A stretch of DNA of 64,000 bases from Ichthyophis bannanicus (lineage: Eukaryota; Chordata; Amphibia; Gymnophiona; Ichthyophiidae): positions 109,668,278 to 109,732,277 of the forward strand of contig CM066043.1 of the NCBI GenBank assembly GCA_033557465.1. The letters are read 5' to 3'. Position 1 is the stretch's first letter. Each line of letters opens with the position of its first letter. Positions 21,263 to 32,681 of the stretch are shown in pieces. Under the pieces are notes generated by a model. That model saw nothing but the letters and a program-made list of their open reading frames with translations, was not told the DNA's origin and ran no database searches. Made by a program: the position numbers and the translations under genes.

Positions 21263-21378
21263 TCTGCGGCAACACGGTGGTGCAGTGCACACAGACAGTG
21301 TGTGCAAGAACAGAAGGTCACAGGTTCAAAGCCCAGCTGGGGCTACTGCCAATCCAGTCCACATATTTTTCCAACTAA
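21263..21378 (+). mobile_element. tRNA-derived SINE head, copy 2
   Basis: The A-box-like GGTGGTGCAGTGCAC and B box GGTTCAAAGCCC are spaced as in copy 1, 439 bp downstream of it; the copy is part of the tandem duplication. Confidence 0.5.
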
Positions 21379-21487
21379 ACCGTGATAGTAAGGACAAACC
21401 TTTATTGCAGAGAACATACGCATGGTTAATACGCCTATATTTTACCCTACAGAGCACAGACACCATAAACAGGCGCATTACCTAGAG

Positions 21488-21680
21488 CAGAGTCTCCCAA
21501 ATGCAGTCCTGGAGGGCCAAACACCATTCAGGTTCCATGCTGCCTCTAGTAAAGATGCCTGTGCTGCAAATCTATGCATCACCCCCATGGTATGCAGATG
21601 TATCTCATGCATATTCATGAGGGACAGCATGAAAACCTGAACAGTGTTTGGCACACCAGGACTGGAGTTGGGAACCTCTG
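21488..21680. mobile_element. Small inverted-repeat element (MITE), hAT-like ends
   Basis: The ends CAGAGTCTCCCAAATGCAGT and, on the other strand, CAGAGGTTCCCAACTCCAGT form inverted repeats extending about 45 bp (CAGTCCTGG and CCAAACAC shared). Flanking 8-mers ACCTAGAG and CCGTAAAG agree at five of eight positions, as expected for an old hAT target duplication. It has no coding capacity. The 5' part is also present in unit 1 of the tandem duplication at about 21049-21100. Confidence 0.65.
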
Positions 21681-22895
21681 CCGTAAAGCAGCAGCCAACA
21701 GGGGCAGACACACCCACACCCACACCCACAGGCCCCATTAGCCAATGCCTCCTGGAGAGGCAGGACATTGGGCCCTGCGTGCATCTCCCAATACTAGCAC
21801 TTGCATACCTTAGCAATGCCACCCTACACCTGGGTATACGGTACACAGCTATCAAATGTTTCCTATGATTACTGGCAGATAGCAATTCCTACATTAAGCA
21901 CAGTTTGCTCATTGAGCTCCATCATAACAATCTTTCTGATGTCTGTGGTGTGTGCTGCAGGTCTGGTCTCTGACAGTGTTACCACCCTGGGGAGTGACCC
22001 CCAACAGTATTGCGTACCATATCCATGCCTGTACTGTGCCCAGGACTGGTGTGGTGGCCAGGGCTGCTAAACTCCTCTATAGCAGCACAATGCTGGCATA
22101 GGTGTGGGTGTGTGTCTGTCTATCCAGTGTGTGGTGGCTGCAAACACCCTCCACAGCCCACACTGCCAGCACTGTTGCCAGTATTGGCCTGCCAATGTGC
22201 ATAATGAGGAACAAGGTACCATGGGTATAGCCTGGACAGGGTGGCCTGGCCAGGATGCATCTGCACAGGGCATAGGGCACTGGCTGGGACATTTTAGTGC
22301 CCGGCCACCACCTACACAGACAGGGTGGCCTCAGCATGTCCTGCTGGGAGATCACTCTCACCCTGACTGTGCAGTGACCACAGCATGGCTAGGCACCCCC
22401 ATAGTGCTATATAGTATTTCTTTCATGTGATATTTATGGTTTTCCTTTTGGAGCCCAGTCACTGACTTATCTGCTTGTTGTGTATGCTGACATCCCAGTT
22501 CTGGGTGCACGCATTTCCACCAGGAACATGCACTATGGACTAGCTAGCAGACTGTTTGCAGCTGGTATGTGTCTTGATGGAGCGCCTTGCAGGGTGCAGC
22601 GGCTGAAGGCTTGCTGCAGGAGAATATCAGATAGTGGTGGGGTGCAGCTTAGCATATCCAGGCCTAATGTCTGTCTGCTATTGCGTTATGGATGTGTACA
22701 GAGCTGCAATGACTGACTGCCCTGTGGGGTGTCTGTTCCCCAGCAGGACCGGGGTTGATGGTCCCTTCTACTGCCACCATTGCAGGGAGGTAGAATGTGC
22801 ATCTGTTGATGGGAGACCATGTTTACCACCCTCAGCCCTGGAGGAGGAGGGTGGTGGTACATAATCCTCCTAGGGGTCCATGGGGGCTACACCTG
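21681..22895. other. No gene seen
   Basis: Short CA- and TG-rich patches only; I recognise no family and no frame with domain-like composition. Confidence 0.45.
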
Positions 22896-23146
22896 ACTCT
22901 TCAAGCTGTGTTATATTAACAATAATGGCACTTTACACAGAACCAAACTTATCTGTAATCCCAACGCCAATCAGGCGCGCTCGTGCGTTTCACTGCTTGA
23001 GCAGTTTCATCGGGGGATCCAACTTTAATGTTGTGCCAGATGAAAATATAGCCATGTAGCTTCTTCAATTCTTTGTCTCATGTGCGGTTGCTATGCCACA
23101 TCTGTGTAAAGTGCCATTATTGTTAATATAACACAGCTTGAAGAGT
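22896..23146. mobile_element. Inverted-repeat element with 46-bp perfect arms
   Basis: Bases 22896-22941 are the exact reverse complement of 23101-23146 (outer ends ACTCTTCAAGCTGTG and CACAGCTTGAAGAGT). The 159-bp middle includes TTTCACTGCTTGAGCAGTTTC, itself a small hairpin. It looks like a MITE or a foldback element; no clear target duplication is visible. Confidence 0.7.
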
Positions 23147-24162
23147 ACAACAGACCATAACCATCTATATGAGAAACTGTCTAGAAGAGAAGTATTGTTT
23201 TGATTGGACTGTTGGAGAGAGTTTGTCACCCAGTTGTGTTCAAAGGAACATCTGTTGGATATGATATATTTTCATGAGCAATTCAGTAGAAGTAAAAAAT
23301 AGAGAACATAAGGTCCTTGATGCAAGATACGGGGCATGTTAACCACAGCAGAGGTATACCTCCTGGGTTCTCCCCACTGAAGTCTGAGACCTGTTCCTAA
23401 GAAAAGTTTTTTTGTATTTTTGATATTGGTGAATGAATGGGGTAATTTTTTGTATTTTTGGATATTTACTCCGATAACCCGTGGATTTGTTTTGTCCCTC
23501 TATAGAGACATGATAACAGACACTTGGCTGTCCTCCTATGGGGACATGAGGGAAGACACTTGTCCTGTAGCCCCCGGGGTCACAGATTGAGACCAGTTCC
23601 AGCTTTGAGTCAGGTAGCCAGCTCCGACTGTGAGTTGGGTAGCCAGCAGGAGTTTCTAATTCAGCACAGCCTGCTACATCGAGGCTTCACTCTTCCGTAA
23701 CAGCCCGATCGTGGCATCTCTGCGCTCTGCGCCACTCCTGCTCCCACGTGCAGTCCCCCGCCTAAATGAGTTCGGTCTGCCTTAGGGACCCACAGCAGCA
23801 GTGAGAGGTACATGCTAGCCCTGAGGAAGTGTCTTGGCACAAAGCAGCCACTGGGGGACCTTACATCACCACAGCTGCACAACCAAAGCTACAGCCCTCA
23901 GTAGTGAAGCTACAGCACTCCAGTAGTTCCCCTGTGCTTCGAGTATAGCCCCCCCCTCCCCTAATGTGACACATTCACCTGACCCCCACTTGCCTGCCAA
24001 AGGAAGGCTCAAAGGCCTTCATCCTTCATCTTGTTACACGCGTGGCTCCCCACCCAGTAACAGAGAAGATGACCGCCCCCGACTAACAACGGCGTCAGAA
24101 CCCGAATAGATGGCTTCTGTCTGATATTAAACGCATGTCATTACGATTCCTGCGTGGAGGAA

Positions 24163-24189
24163 TTAAATAAATAAATAAATAAATAAAAT
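24163..24189. repeat. (AAAT)n microsatellite
   Basis: About six AAAT units; it may be the tail of a LINE or SINE whose body is not recognisable. Confidence 0.8.
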
Positions 24190-24424
24190 ATCAGGGGGCG
24201 CGAGGCTTCATGACAGTCTAACCAGAATACACAAGTCACTCTGTCTATCGTGGCACTGGGGCGCCTGCCCGGAGAGTAGCCCAAAAGGACCAATGGCTTC
24301 CCTCCCGACCAAGAGATTGGGGCAAAACACACCCCTTGTAACCTCTGCATGAGACACACTCCGCAGAGCCCGAAGGAAACCCTGACAATCCACCTCCGGT
24401 GGCACCACCAGTGGCAGTAGCAAC

Positions 24425-24500
24425 AAAGTGCTGCAGTGCACACAGTCTGTTTGGCCACGAGCAGAAGGCCACAGGTTCAGATCCCATCTGCGGACCCTGC
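24425..24500 (+). mobile_element. tRNA-derived SINE head, copy 3 (diverged)
   Basis: GTGCTGCAGTGCACACAGTC and CACAGGTTCAGATCCC correspond to the A-box and B-box regions of the copies at 20822 and 21263. Confidence 0.45.
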
Positions 24501-26332
24501 AGTGCATGTCCGTCTTTCAGCCAAGGACATTAAGAGCCCCTCACTGACTGCAGGCAGGACCATTCTGACCAGCCACTCTGGGCACCACCTACATCTGAGG
24601 GTGTGAATGACGACATTCACAACTCCTCAGGCACTGACGGGTATCTCAGGGCTCATGGACATCCAGGGATGGAACCCCAACATCCACTGGTTAGTGCATG
24701 GCCTTCGGAACCAGTAATCTGCATCAACTCGGGTCAGTGCATGGTCTTAGGAACCAGTTAGCAGCGTCAGCTTGATCGGTCAGCCCGGGCAGCCCTGGAA
24801 CATCCGTTTGATACACATTGTAGACCCTGCACCCAAAGTGTCGCCTAATGGCCAGGGCACTGCCCATAAGCAAGGGACATGGGTGTCCCCCCTGTGTTGG
24901 GATCTGTCCGTCCTCTACTCAGACCAGCCGGAGCCGCGTGACCACTTCTCCTCCCATCATACCCTGCTGACTATCCTGCAGAGATCAAGAAAGCCATGGG
25001 ATCCAGCAGAGGTAAAGGCAGCCCACGGGATCCCTAACATATCTGCGGACTATCCAGCAGAGGCAGAGATAGCCGCGGGATCCCTAATGTCCTGCAAGAA
25101 GAGTATTGGGCTTCTCGCTCCTTATAAGATGAGCCCACCTCTGCCTTGCCATCTATCTGCCTTGTCAGCTGCAACCCCATGCAGCATTCCAGCCCTGTTC
25201 ATGCCCACCTTTTCCCCTGGAGCCTTCCGGGACCAACCTCAAGACCCACAGTGACTGGGTTCCTCTCCGACCAAGCAACACACAGTCCCCAAGGTAATCT
25301 TCCCGCATCTGGGAGTGACAGGCTCAGGACCAGCCTGGGATCTCCAGTCTGGATCGTCCCTTTATGATCATCTCAAGGGCAGCACTTTGACTCAGCATGT
25401 ACAAAGGAAGGTATTCTAACCAGTGGGGTACAGGTTCAAGACCTGGCTGAGGACTATTTTGGGGCGTTACAATGCATCACCATGGTGCAGCCATGCCTCC
25501 AGGGCCTGAATGGAGAGAAGACAGATGCTCCACAGTCCTTCCCCCTTGGAATCTAGGAATGTTGGAAGGCAGTCGCAGCTGTCAGATGAAGCTCTGCCCA
25601 GTGGGGCTGACCGCAGATAGATCTGCTTGCCACGTGGAGAACAGGAAGTGCATCTGTTAAATTAATGCCCTTCATCATGCTCACTGTCCAGTACCACGAC
25701 ATGCTCACTGTCCAGTACCATGACTGAACGACTGCTGTGGCTCCCTGCAGCATGCAGTTCCCAATGCCACGTGTGAGCCTCCTCGAGGACGTTGCTCTGG
25801 ACAGCCCCGCTGCTGGCATAAGGATCCGAAATAGACCTCCAGGAAAGCTATTTCGCATAGTGTCCAAACGGCAAGTCCTGATGGCAACCTGCCACATGAT
25901 ACTCTGCCCAGTCTGCCTGCATCTCCATCTGCCCAGATACAAGCAAGGGCTCAAACCATGCCAAGGGCACACACACGATGTGCGCATCCCTAAAGGTTCC
26001 CCACGACATACACATCCCTGGAGGTTTTTCCCCTATGTCGTGCTCAGGTAACACACACCTGCAAGGCCACCAAGGCCTTGCAACAGAGCCGATCACATCA
26101 CCCTGGCACCGGTGCACACCATCTAGAAACACCAGTGATAGTTGTGCACCTCATGCATTATGCACCTCGTTATGCACGTCATGCAGGAACCATACCGAGA
26201 AGGTCGATCAGGCAGCTCCAACGTTCTTTATTATCCTCCTCACGCCACTCTTGTAGCTCAACCTATATTGCCTTGCTATCCCTGTGCACTTGCTATCCCT
26301 GTGCACTGCCAACGTAGACCGTAACTTATACT
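24501..26332. other. No gene seen; short direct repeats
   Basis: GTGCATGGCCTTCGGAACCAGT and a second diverged copy lie about 48 bp apart near 24695 and 24740, and GGGATCC-containing units recur near 24997-25085. I found no domain or family match in the open frames. Confidence 0.45.
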
Positions 26333-26569
26333 ATACTGGTTCAGAACAAGACCCATCAAGCCCAGTAGTCTGTTTCCAGGGGCCTAGCTAGGTCACAACA
26401 GGCCCCCACAGGCCCCAATACTTGTACTGGGCCAAGCAGTGATTCCCGGTCCCTGGGTTTTCCTCAGAAACTTGACCAAACCCCTTCGTCCAACGCTGCT
26501 ATACTAACAGTTTTACAACATCCTCCAGTAACAAGTTCCGGAGTCAACTATCAAAAAAAAAAAAAAAAA
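26333..26569 (-). mobile_element. CR1 3'-end fragment followed by poly-A
   Basis: CCATCAAGCCCAGTAGTCTG, TGATTCCCGGTCCCTGGG, CTTGACCAAACC and ACATCCTCCAGTAACAAGTT follow the CR1 copy at 29550-29790 with mismatches. It is cut off by a 17-base A run at 26553-26569. Confidence 0.8.
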
Positions 26570-26984
26570 GAGGCCGCTCTTTTAATGACGTATTAAATGC
26601 CATTTTTTGCACCACTCTCGCTCTCATGGCTAGCGACATTGCTGCCGTCGCTATCCTTCATTACGGTGACTTCCTCACCTTTCTACCAGAGGTACTTGAT
26701 CACCATGATTACCTCACCCTACGGCTCGCTGTACTTGATCACTTGATTACCTCACCCGATGTGCCTACATCTTCTTACTGCACATATGTGCCCTGTAAGT
26801 TCCCCCCCGCACATGCGTGTGTCGCGACAAGGTGCCTTCTACTGCATCCTCTCACAATGCTGCTAACGCACGTGTGCGCATCGCCACTACAAGTCTGCAT
26901 GTTCTTATTAATGTATGCTGTACCACATGGGCTCATGCTGGCCCTGAGGAAGGGTCTCGGCCTTCCCCCATCCACCACAGCGCA

Positions 26985-27345
26985 TCGCAGCTTGGGAGGC
27001 ACCAAGTGTGGCTGACTCATCCTGCTTGTCCTAGGAGAAAGCGGAGTTACTTACCTGTAACTGGGGTTCTCCGTGGACAGCAGGATAAGTCAGCCACACA
27101 TACCCGCCCACCTCCCCTGGGAAGGGGTCGACCTCCGTCCTGATGCCCGCCTCCTAGCGGTAAAAGGCTCAGCTAGTGATGTACTGGCTAGCTAGGGGCA
27201 GGCCGGGGGGTGGGGCCAGTTGGCTCATGCTCAGAGGGGCGAAAGCCCTTCTGAGCTATGGAGAGTACTTCCGTCTCGGTGCCGTCGGATGACTTATCCT
27301 GCTATCCACAGAGAACCTCAGTTACAGATAAGTAACTCCGCTTTT
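26985..27345 (+). mobile_element. DIRS-E: 3' end of a plus-strand DIRS element
   Basis: The ICR at 27010-27098 reads CTTGTCCTAGGAGAAAGCGG joined to AGTTACTTACCTGTAAC and TCTCCGTGGACAGCAGG, the inverse of the DIRS-B ICR. An ITR-like end follows at about 27230-27345, closing with AGTTACAGATAAGTAACTCC. No coding part is left. It is the only DIRS copy in the window in this orientation. Confidence 0.7.
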
Positions 27346-27363
27346 GTTTTATTTTTAAACAAA

Positions 27364-27545
27364 GAAGGAGAAATTTCACTTACTGTTAGTTTCCTTTCCT
27401 GGAAGCCTGCTAGATCAGTCCAGACAAGTGGGTAGTGTCTCCCTGCCAGCAGATGTTGGAGACCGAGAAAGTAACAGAAGATTGCCCGACTCAGCCCTGG
27501 TACCTGTAGCCTTACCCCTAGGGGTCGCCTTCAGTATACTTTCGA
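27364..27545. repeat. DIRS-F left inverted terminal repeat
   Basis: The sequence is the inverted complement of about 40740-40910 over some 165 bp with scattered mismatches. The outermost GAAGGAGAAATTTCACTTA is copied inverted in the ICR. Confidence 0.88.
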
Positions 27546-27740
27546 AAAGCAGAAGAGCCAGTGCACACAGAGAACATATGCACAAAGGTGCAATTATATA
27601 GATATAGATATAGAGGCGCCAGCAGCACAACTATGTACAATCTGCCCTGCTACAGCAGGAGGCGAGCTGGGAAATTAAGCTGTCATTCTGAACAGGGCTC
27701 TACCAAGAAGGCTGTCCGAGAATCCCCAGAACAGATAGGG

Positions 27741-27838
27741 CCCTGGACTGGTCTAGCAGGCTTCCAGGAAAGGAAATTAACGATAAGTGAAATTTCTCCT
27801 TCAAGGTCATCCTGCTAGATCAGTCCAGACAAGTGGGC
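27741..27838. repeat. DIRS-F internal complementary region
   Basis: CTGGACTGGTCTAGCAGGCT through TAAGTGAAATTTCTCCTT is the inverse of the left end; AAGGTCATCCTGCTAGATCA onward is the inverse of the right end. The sequence is unrelated in detail to the lineage-2 ICRs but built the same way. Confidence 0.88.
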
Positions 27839-27849
27839 AATACCATAGC

Positions 27850-28812
27850 TACTCCACTCTTGGGTGGGACGAAACAGTCGCCTCCGCCGCTGTGGCTCCA
27901 AACCGCGCCGCGCGCCTGTAGATCAAAATGATAATGGCACACAAAGGGAGGGCCAAGTGGCCACCCTACAAACGTCTGGGGGGGGGGGGAACAGCAACGA
28001 CTGTTCTGCCCACAAAGTTGCCTGTGCTCGCGTGGAATGAGCCCAAAGCCTCGGAAGCACTGGTTTCCCGTGGAGAATGTATGCAGATTCAATAGTGTGC
28101 CGAATCCAGCGCGCAATGGTAGCCTTAGAGGCTGCAAGGCCCTTCTGAGGCCCTACAAAGAGTACAAAAAGGTGACCTGATTTCCAAAAGGAATTAGTAG
28201 CCTTCAGGTATCGGTGGAGGACCCTCCGAACATCAATTGTTCTAAGGCCACAATTTGCTCCGAAGCACTGTTCCTTTGAAAAGGAGGGGAGTGAAATGAC
28301 CTGATTCAAGTAGAAGGCCTTGAGCACCTTTGGCACAAAGGAAGGAACTACTCGAAAGGAAACTCCCTCCGGAGAAAAGGTGAGAAAGCGATCTCGACAG
28401 TAGAGTGCCTCTAGCTCGGACACTTGATGTGCAGAGGTGATGGCTATGAGAAAGGTGGCCTTAAACGACAAATCCTGAAGGGTTGCCCATTTCAAGGGTT
28501 CAAAGGATGGACTCATGAGGCTCTTGAGTACCAAGGAGAGGGCAGTATCAGGGAGGGACCAATGGACAAATCGGCAGACATAGGGTGTGCACTCCCCGCA
28601 AGAAAAGACTGACATCGACAAAGGATGCAATCGAGCGGCCCACTATGGGCCCTTGGAAATAGGTAAATGAAGAAACCTGCACACTGAGGGAGCCTAGGGT
28701 GAGGCCTCTGTCAAAACCATCCTGCAGAAAGGCCTATATCTCTGGAATCAGCACTCGCAAAGGTGAGAAGTGCTGTTGGGAACACCAAGAGTCGAATTGG
28801 CGCCAGTCCCTG
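27850..28812 (-). pseudogene. DIRS-F tyrosine recombinase, frameshifted
   Basis: The main frame (28630-27923) shows the first Arg position as ITSAHQVSELEAL, with the catalytic Arg replaced by His-Gln, and the H-x-x-R box as AHSTRAQATLW. The Tyr region is found only in the next frame as FVCHYHFDLQ (27820-28137), so a frameshift separates it from the rest. The poly-C/poly-G stretch at about 27981-27990 is a plausible site of slippage. The N-terminal portion continues upstream beyond the SINE at 28815-29114. With the Arg lost and a frameshift, it cannot be active. Confidence 0.8.
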
Positions 28813-28814
28813 GC

Positions 28815-29114
28815 ATATATGGTTTATGGTAATGGTTTAGGCATTTGATATACTGCCCTTTACTTACGCATCAGAGCAGTTTACGTGTATATACTAACAG
28901 GTACTTTTTTTATTCCCCTGTCCCCAAAGGGCTCACAATCTAAGTATACCTGAGGCAATGGAGGGTTTAGTGGCTTGCCCAAGGCCACAATTAGCGGCCA
29001 TGGGACTAGAGACCCCAGTCGCTCCGGCCTGAGGTTACTTGTCCCCATGCGGGACTTGAACCCCCGGCCCTCCGGCCTGAGGTAACCTGTCCCAACCACT
29101 GAGCCACTCCTCCC
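28815..29114 (-). mobile_element. tRNA-derived SINE inserted in DIRS-F
   Basis: Read on the minus strand it starts GGGAGGAGTGGCTCAGTGGT (A box) and has GGGGGTTCAAGTCCCGC (B box) about 45 bp further, as in a tRNA-derived promoter head. The body contains GGGCAAGCCACTAAACC and TGAGCCCTTTGGGGACAGG. The 3' end has GGCAGTATATCAAATGCC, similar to the GGCGGTATATAAA ends of L2-like LINEs, so it may use an L2-type partner. DIRS-F sequence resumes on both sides with TATA at each junction. Confidence 0.75.
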
Positions 29115-29683
29115 TATACTAGAGAGGTTGAGGACTGTCGTGCTTTGAACAGGGTGGCCACCACCCGATGGGAATAGCCTTTTTGAACTAGGCAGCACCT
29201 TTCAAGAGCCAGGCCATAAGCAATTAAAGAGAAGGATTGTCCATCATTATGGGACCTTGCCGTAGAAGCCCCCGCTGGGTCCCGAGTGCCAGAGGATTGA
29301 CTTGGAGGAGCTATACCAGATACTCATACCACTGGCACCGTGACCAGTCGGGCGCGACCAGGACCACCAACCCGGGGTGGCCTCGATGCGTTGCAGAGCG
29401 TGCCCGATCAGTGGTCATGGTGGAAATAGATCTAGCAAGCTGTTGAGGGGCCAATCCTGGCCCAACGTGTCCAATCTGTAGGACCTGTATTCCCTTCTTC
29501 ACCTGAACATAAGAACATAAGAACATAAGATATGCCATACTGGGTCAGACCAAGGTCCATCAAGCCCAGTATTCTGTTTCCAACAGTGGCCAATCTAGGT
29601 CATACGTACCTAGCAGTTACCCCAAGGGACACAGGTTCCACAATGCTTGTATTGGTTCAAGCATTGATATCCTGGGTCCCTTC

Positions 29684-32646
29684 TTAATAATGGTTTATGG
29701 ACCTTTCCTCCAGGAACTTGTCCAAACCTTTTTTAAACCCAGCTACACTAACAGCCTTTACTACATCCTCCGGTAACAAATTCCAGAGTTTGATTACACG
29801 TTGAGTGAAAAAATATTTTCTTTTATTAGTCTTAAATAGTTTACCCTGTAGCTTCATTGCATGTCCCCTAGTCTTTCTATATTCTGATAAGGTAAACAAT
29901 CGATCTACGTTTACCCGTTCCACTCCGTTCATTAATTTATAGACTTCTATCATATCTCCCCTCAGCCGTCTCTTTTTCAGGTTAAAGAGCCCCAACCTTT
30001 TTAGCCTTTCTTCATAGGAGTAGCCTTCCATCCCCTTTACCATTTTGGTGGCTCTTCTCTGAACCTTTTCTAAAATTGCTATATCCTTTTTAAGATATGG
30101 CGACCAGAATTGCACACAATATTCAAGGTGCGGTCTCACCATGGAACGATATAGAGGCATTATAATATCTTTTGTTTTATTTTCCATTCCTTTCCTTATC
30201 ATACCTAGCATTCTATTTGCTCTCTTGGCCGCCGCTGCACACTGGGCCGAGGGTTTTAACATGGTATCCACAAGGACGCCTAAATCTTTTTCTTGGGTGG
30301 TGGTTCCTAATGTGGAACCTTGCATCGTGTAACCATAGTTTGGGTTGTTCTTCCCTAGGTGCATAACCTTGCACTTCTCCACATTAAATTTCATCTGCCA
30401 TTTTGATGCCCAGTCTTCCAATTTATCAAGATCCTCTTGCAATTTTCCACAATCCTCCTGGGTTTTAACAACTTTAAATAGTTTTGTGTCATCAGCAAAT
30501 TTGATAACCTCACTCGTTATTCCACTTTCCAGGTCATTTATGAATATGTCAAAAAGCAGCGGACCCAGCACAGATCCCTGGGGTACACCACTATTCACCT
30601 TTCTCCATTGGGAAAATTGGCCATTTAGCCCTACCCTCTGCTTTCTATCTTTTAACCAGTTCCTGATCCACAGTAGTACACTGCCTCCTATCCCATGACT
30701 CTTTAGTTTTGCCAAAAGTCTCTCATGAGGGACCTTGTCAAAGGCTTTCTGAAAGTCAAGATACACAATATCAACCGACTCACCTTTGTCCACCTGTTTA
30801 TTCACTCCTTCAAAAAACATAACAGATTAGTAAGACAAGATCTTCCTTGTCTAAAGCCATGTTGGCTGTCTCCCATTAGGTCATGACTATCTATATGCTG
30901 AGTAATTTTATTCTTTATGATGGTTTCTACCATTTTTCCCGGTACTGATGTCAGGCTCACCGGTCTGTAGTTTCCCGGATCACCCCTCGAACCCTTTTTA
31001 AAAATTGGTGTTACATTGGCGATCCTCCAATCCTCAGGTATTAGAGATGATTTTAATGATAGTTCACAGATTACTGATAGCAGGTCTGCAATCTCAAATT
31101 TCAGTTCTTTCAACACCCTTGGATGTATACCATCCGGCCCAGGTGATTTGCTACTCTTCAGTTTATCTAATAGTTGTAGGACATCTTCCCGATGTATCGA
31201 TATTTCCTTCAATTCTTCCACACCTTTAAATACCACTTCAGTCGTGGGTAACATCCCTACATCTTCCTCAGTAAAGACCGAAGCAAAGAATTCATTCAGT
31301 CTCTCCGCTATCGCCTTGTCGCCTCTTAGTGCTCCTTTAACCCCTTTATCATCTAATGGACCAACTGACTCTCTCACGGGTTTTTTGCTACGAATGTACT
31401 TGAAAAGGTCTTTATTTCGCGTTTTTGCTTCCGCAGCAAGCTTCTTCTCAAATTCTCTCTTTGCCTGCCTTATCAATGCCTTGCATTTGACTTGCCAGTG
31501 CTTGTGCTGTTTCCAGGTTTCATCATTTGGCTCTTTTTTCCATTTCTTGAAAGATGCTTTTTTGGCAACAACAGCCTCTCTGACCTCAGCTTTAAACCAT
31601 GCTGGCAATTTTTTGGACTTCCTTCCACTTTTCTTAAAGCGTGGAATACAGCTGGTCTGGGCTTCCAAGATAGTATTTTTCAACAACACCCAAGCTTGAT
31701 GTACGTCTTTAACCTTTGCAACTGCTCCTTTTAGTTTTTTCTTAACTGTTTTCCTCATTCTATCATAGTCTCCCTTTCGAAAGTTAAAGGGTAGTACTGT
31801 GGATTTCCTTACTATCCCTCCTCCACTAATTAAATCAAAGGCAATCATGCTATGATCACTATTGCCAAGTGGCCCCAACACCCTTATCTCTTGCACTACA
31901 TCTGGTGTTCCACTAAGGACTAGGTCTAATATTGCTTCCCCTCTGGTTGGTTCATGAACCAGCTGCTCCAAGAAGCAGTCATTTATTTCATCTAGGAACT
32001 TTATCTCCCTAGCATGTCCTGTTGTGACACTGACCCAGTCGATGCCGGGGTAATTGAAATTACCCATTATTATTACTGCACTGTAACTTTTGCTAGCTTC
32101 CTTGATTTCTTTGAGCATTTCATCATCCATTTGTTCATTCTGGCCAGGCGGACGATAGTACACCCCCACTGCCATCGCCTTCCCCTTTTTACATGGAATT
32201 TCAATCCATAGAGATTCTACAGCAAATTTTGTTTCTTGCAAAACTTTAATCCTTTCTGACTCAATGCCCTCTCTAACATAGAGCGCAACCCCTCCACCAA
32301 TTTGATCAGCTCTATCATTTCGATATAGTTTGTACCCAGGTATCACAGTGTCCCACTGGTTGTCCTCCTTCCACCATGTCTCTGATATTCCAATCATATC
32401 TAACCTCTCGTTTAGTGCTATATATTCTAACTCTCCCATCTTGTTTTGTAGACTTCTAGCATTTGCATACAAGCATTTTAGAGACTGTATTTTATTCATA
32501 TTAATTTGGCTATTGGTAGACATGGGTAATTTGGGATCTTTAAGTTCTGTCTGCTCCATACTCGAGGGCATTTGGGCTACTTTACTCTTTTTTGGAACCT
32601 CTCTGCTTTTTGTAGTATCCTTCAAGGATACATTCTTCCGAACCAT
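29684..32646 (-). pseudogene. CR1 ORF2: endonuclease-reverse transcriptase with one frameshift and a changed catalytic Asp
   Basis: ORF2 makes the target nick and copies CR1 RNA into it. The first frame (32646-30802, 614 residues) has an APE-type endonuclease: LYANARSLQNK (Asn 62), ISETWW (Glu 89) and SDHSMIAFD. The usual GDFNYP motif reads GNFNYP, with Asn 196 in place of the catalytic Asp. RT begins around SPGPDGIHPRVLK and TPIFKKG. At about 30810-30820 a one-base indel near a T6 run shifts the frame; the second frame (30820-29684, 378 residues) continues with [29 protein letters not shown] and KFADDTKLF. It ends with the usual CR1 C-terminal region ([17 protein letters not shown]). The start at 32646 lies 35 nt after ORF1. 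Confidence 0.92.
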
Positions 32647-32681
32647 GCGCTCTTGGGCGACTGTCGGCTTTCCCCTATTAT

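Larger units (their letters stand above)
20680..21540. repeat. Tandem duplication of about 430 bp, offset 439 bp
   Basis: CATGGCCTAGCCCTGT occurs at 20731 and 21170, and GGTTCAA at 20884 and 21323, both 439 bp apart. Similarity runs from about 20680-21110 (unit 1) to 21119-21540 (unit 2). Each unit includes a SINE-like head and the 5' part of the small inverted-repeat element completed at 21680. Confidence 0.8.

Noticed and set aside
24208..24507. Overlapping minus-strand frames of 80-105 codons
   Set aside because: They lie over a diverged SINE head and show no shared family or motif.
26626..27015. 129-codon plus-strand frame upstream of DIRS-E, considered as its recombinase
   Set aside because: No Arg, H-x-x-R or Tyr motifs and no similarity to the other DIRS recombinases.
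29040..29118. Possible tRNA gene on the minus strand (A and B boxes)
   Set aside because: It continues into a SINE body, I could not form a proper acceptor stem, and it is inserted in DIRS-F.
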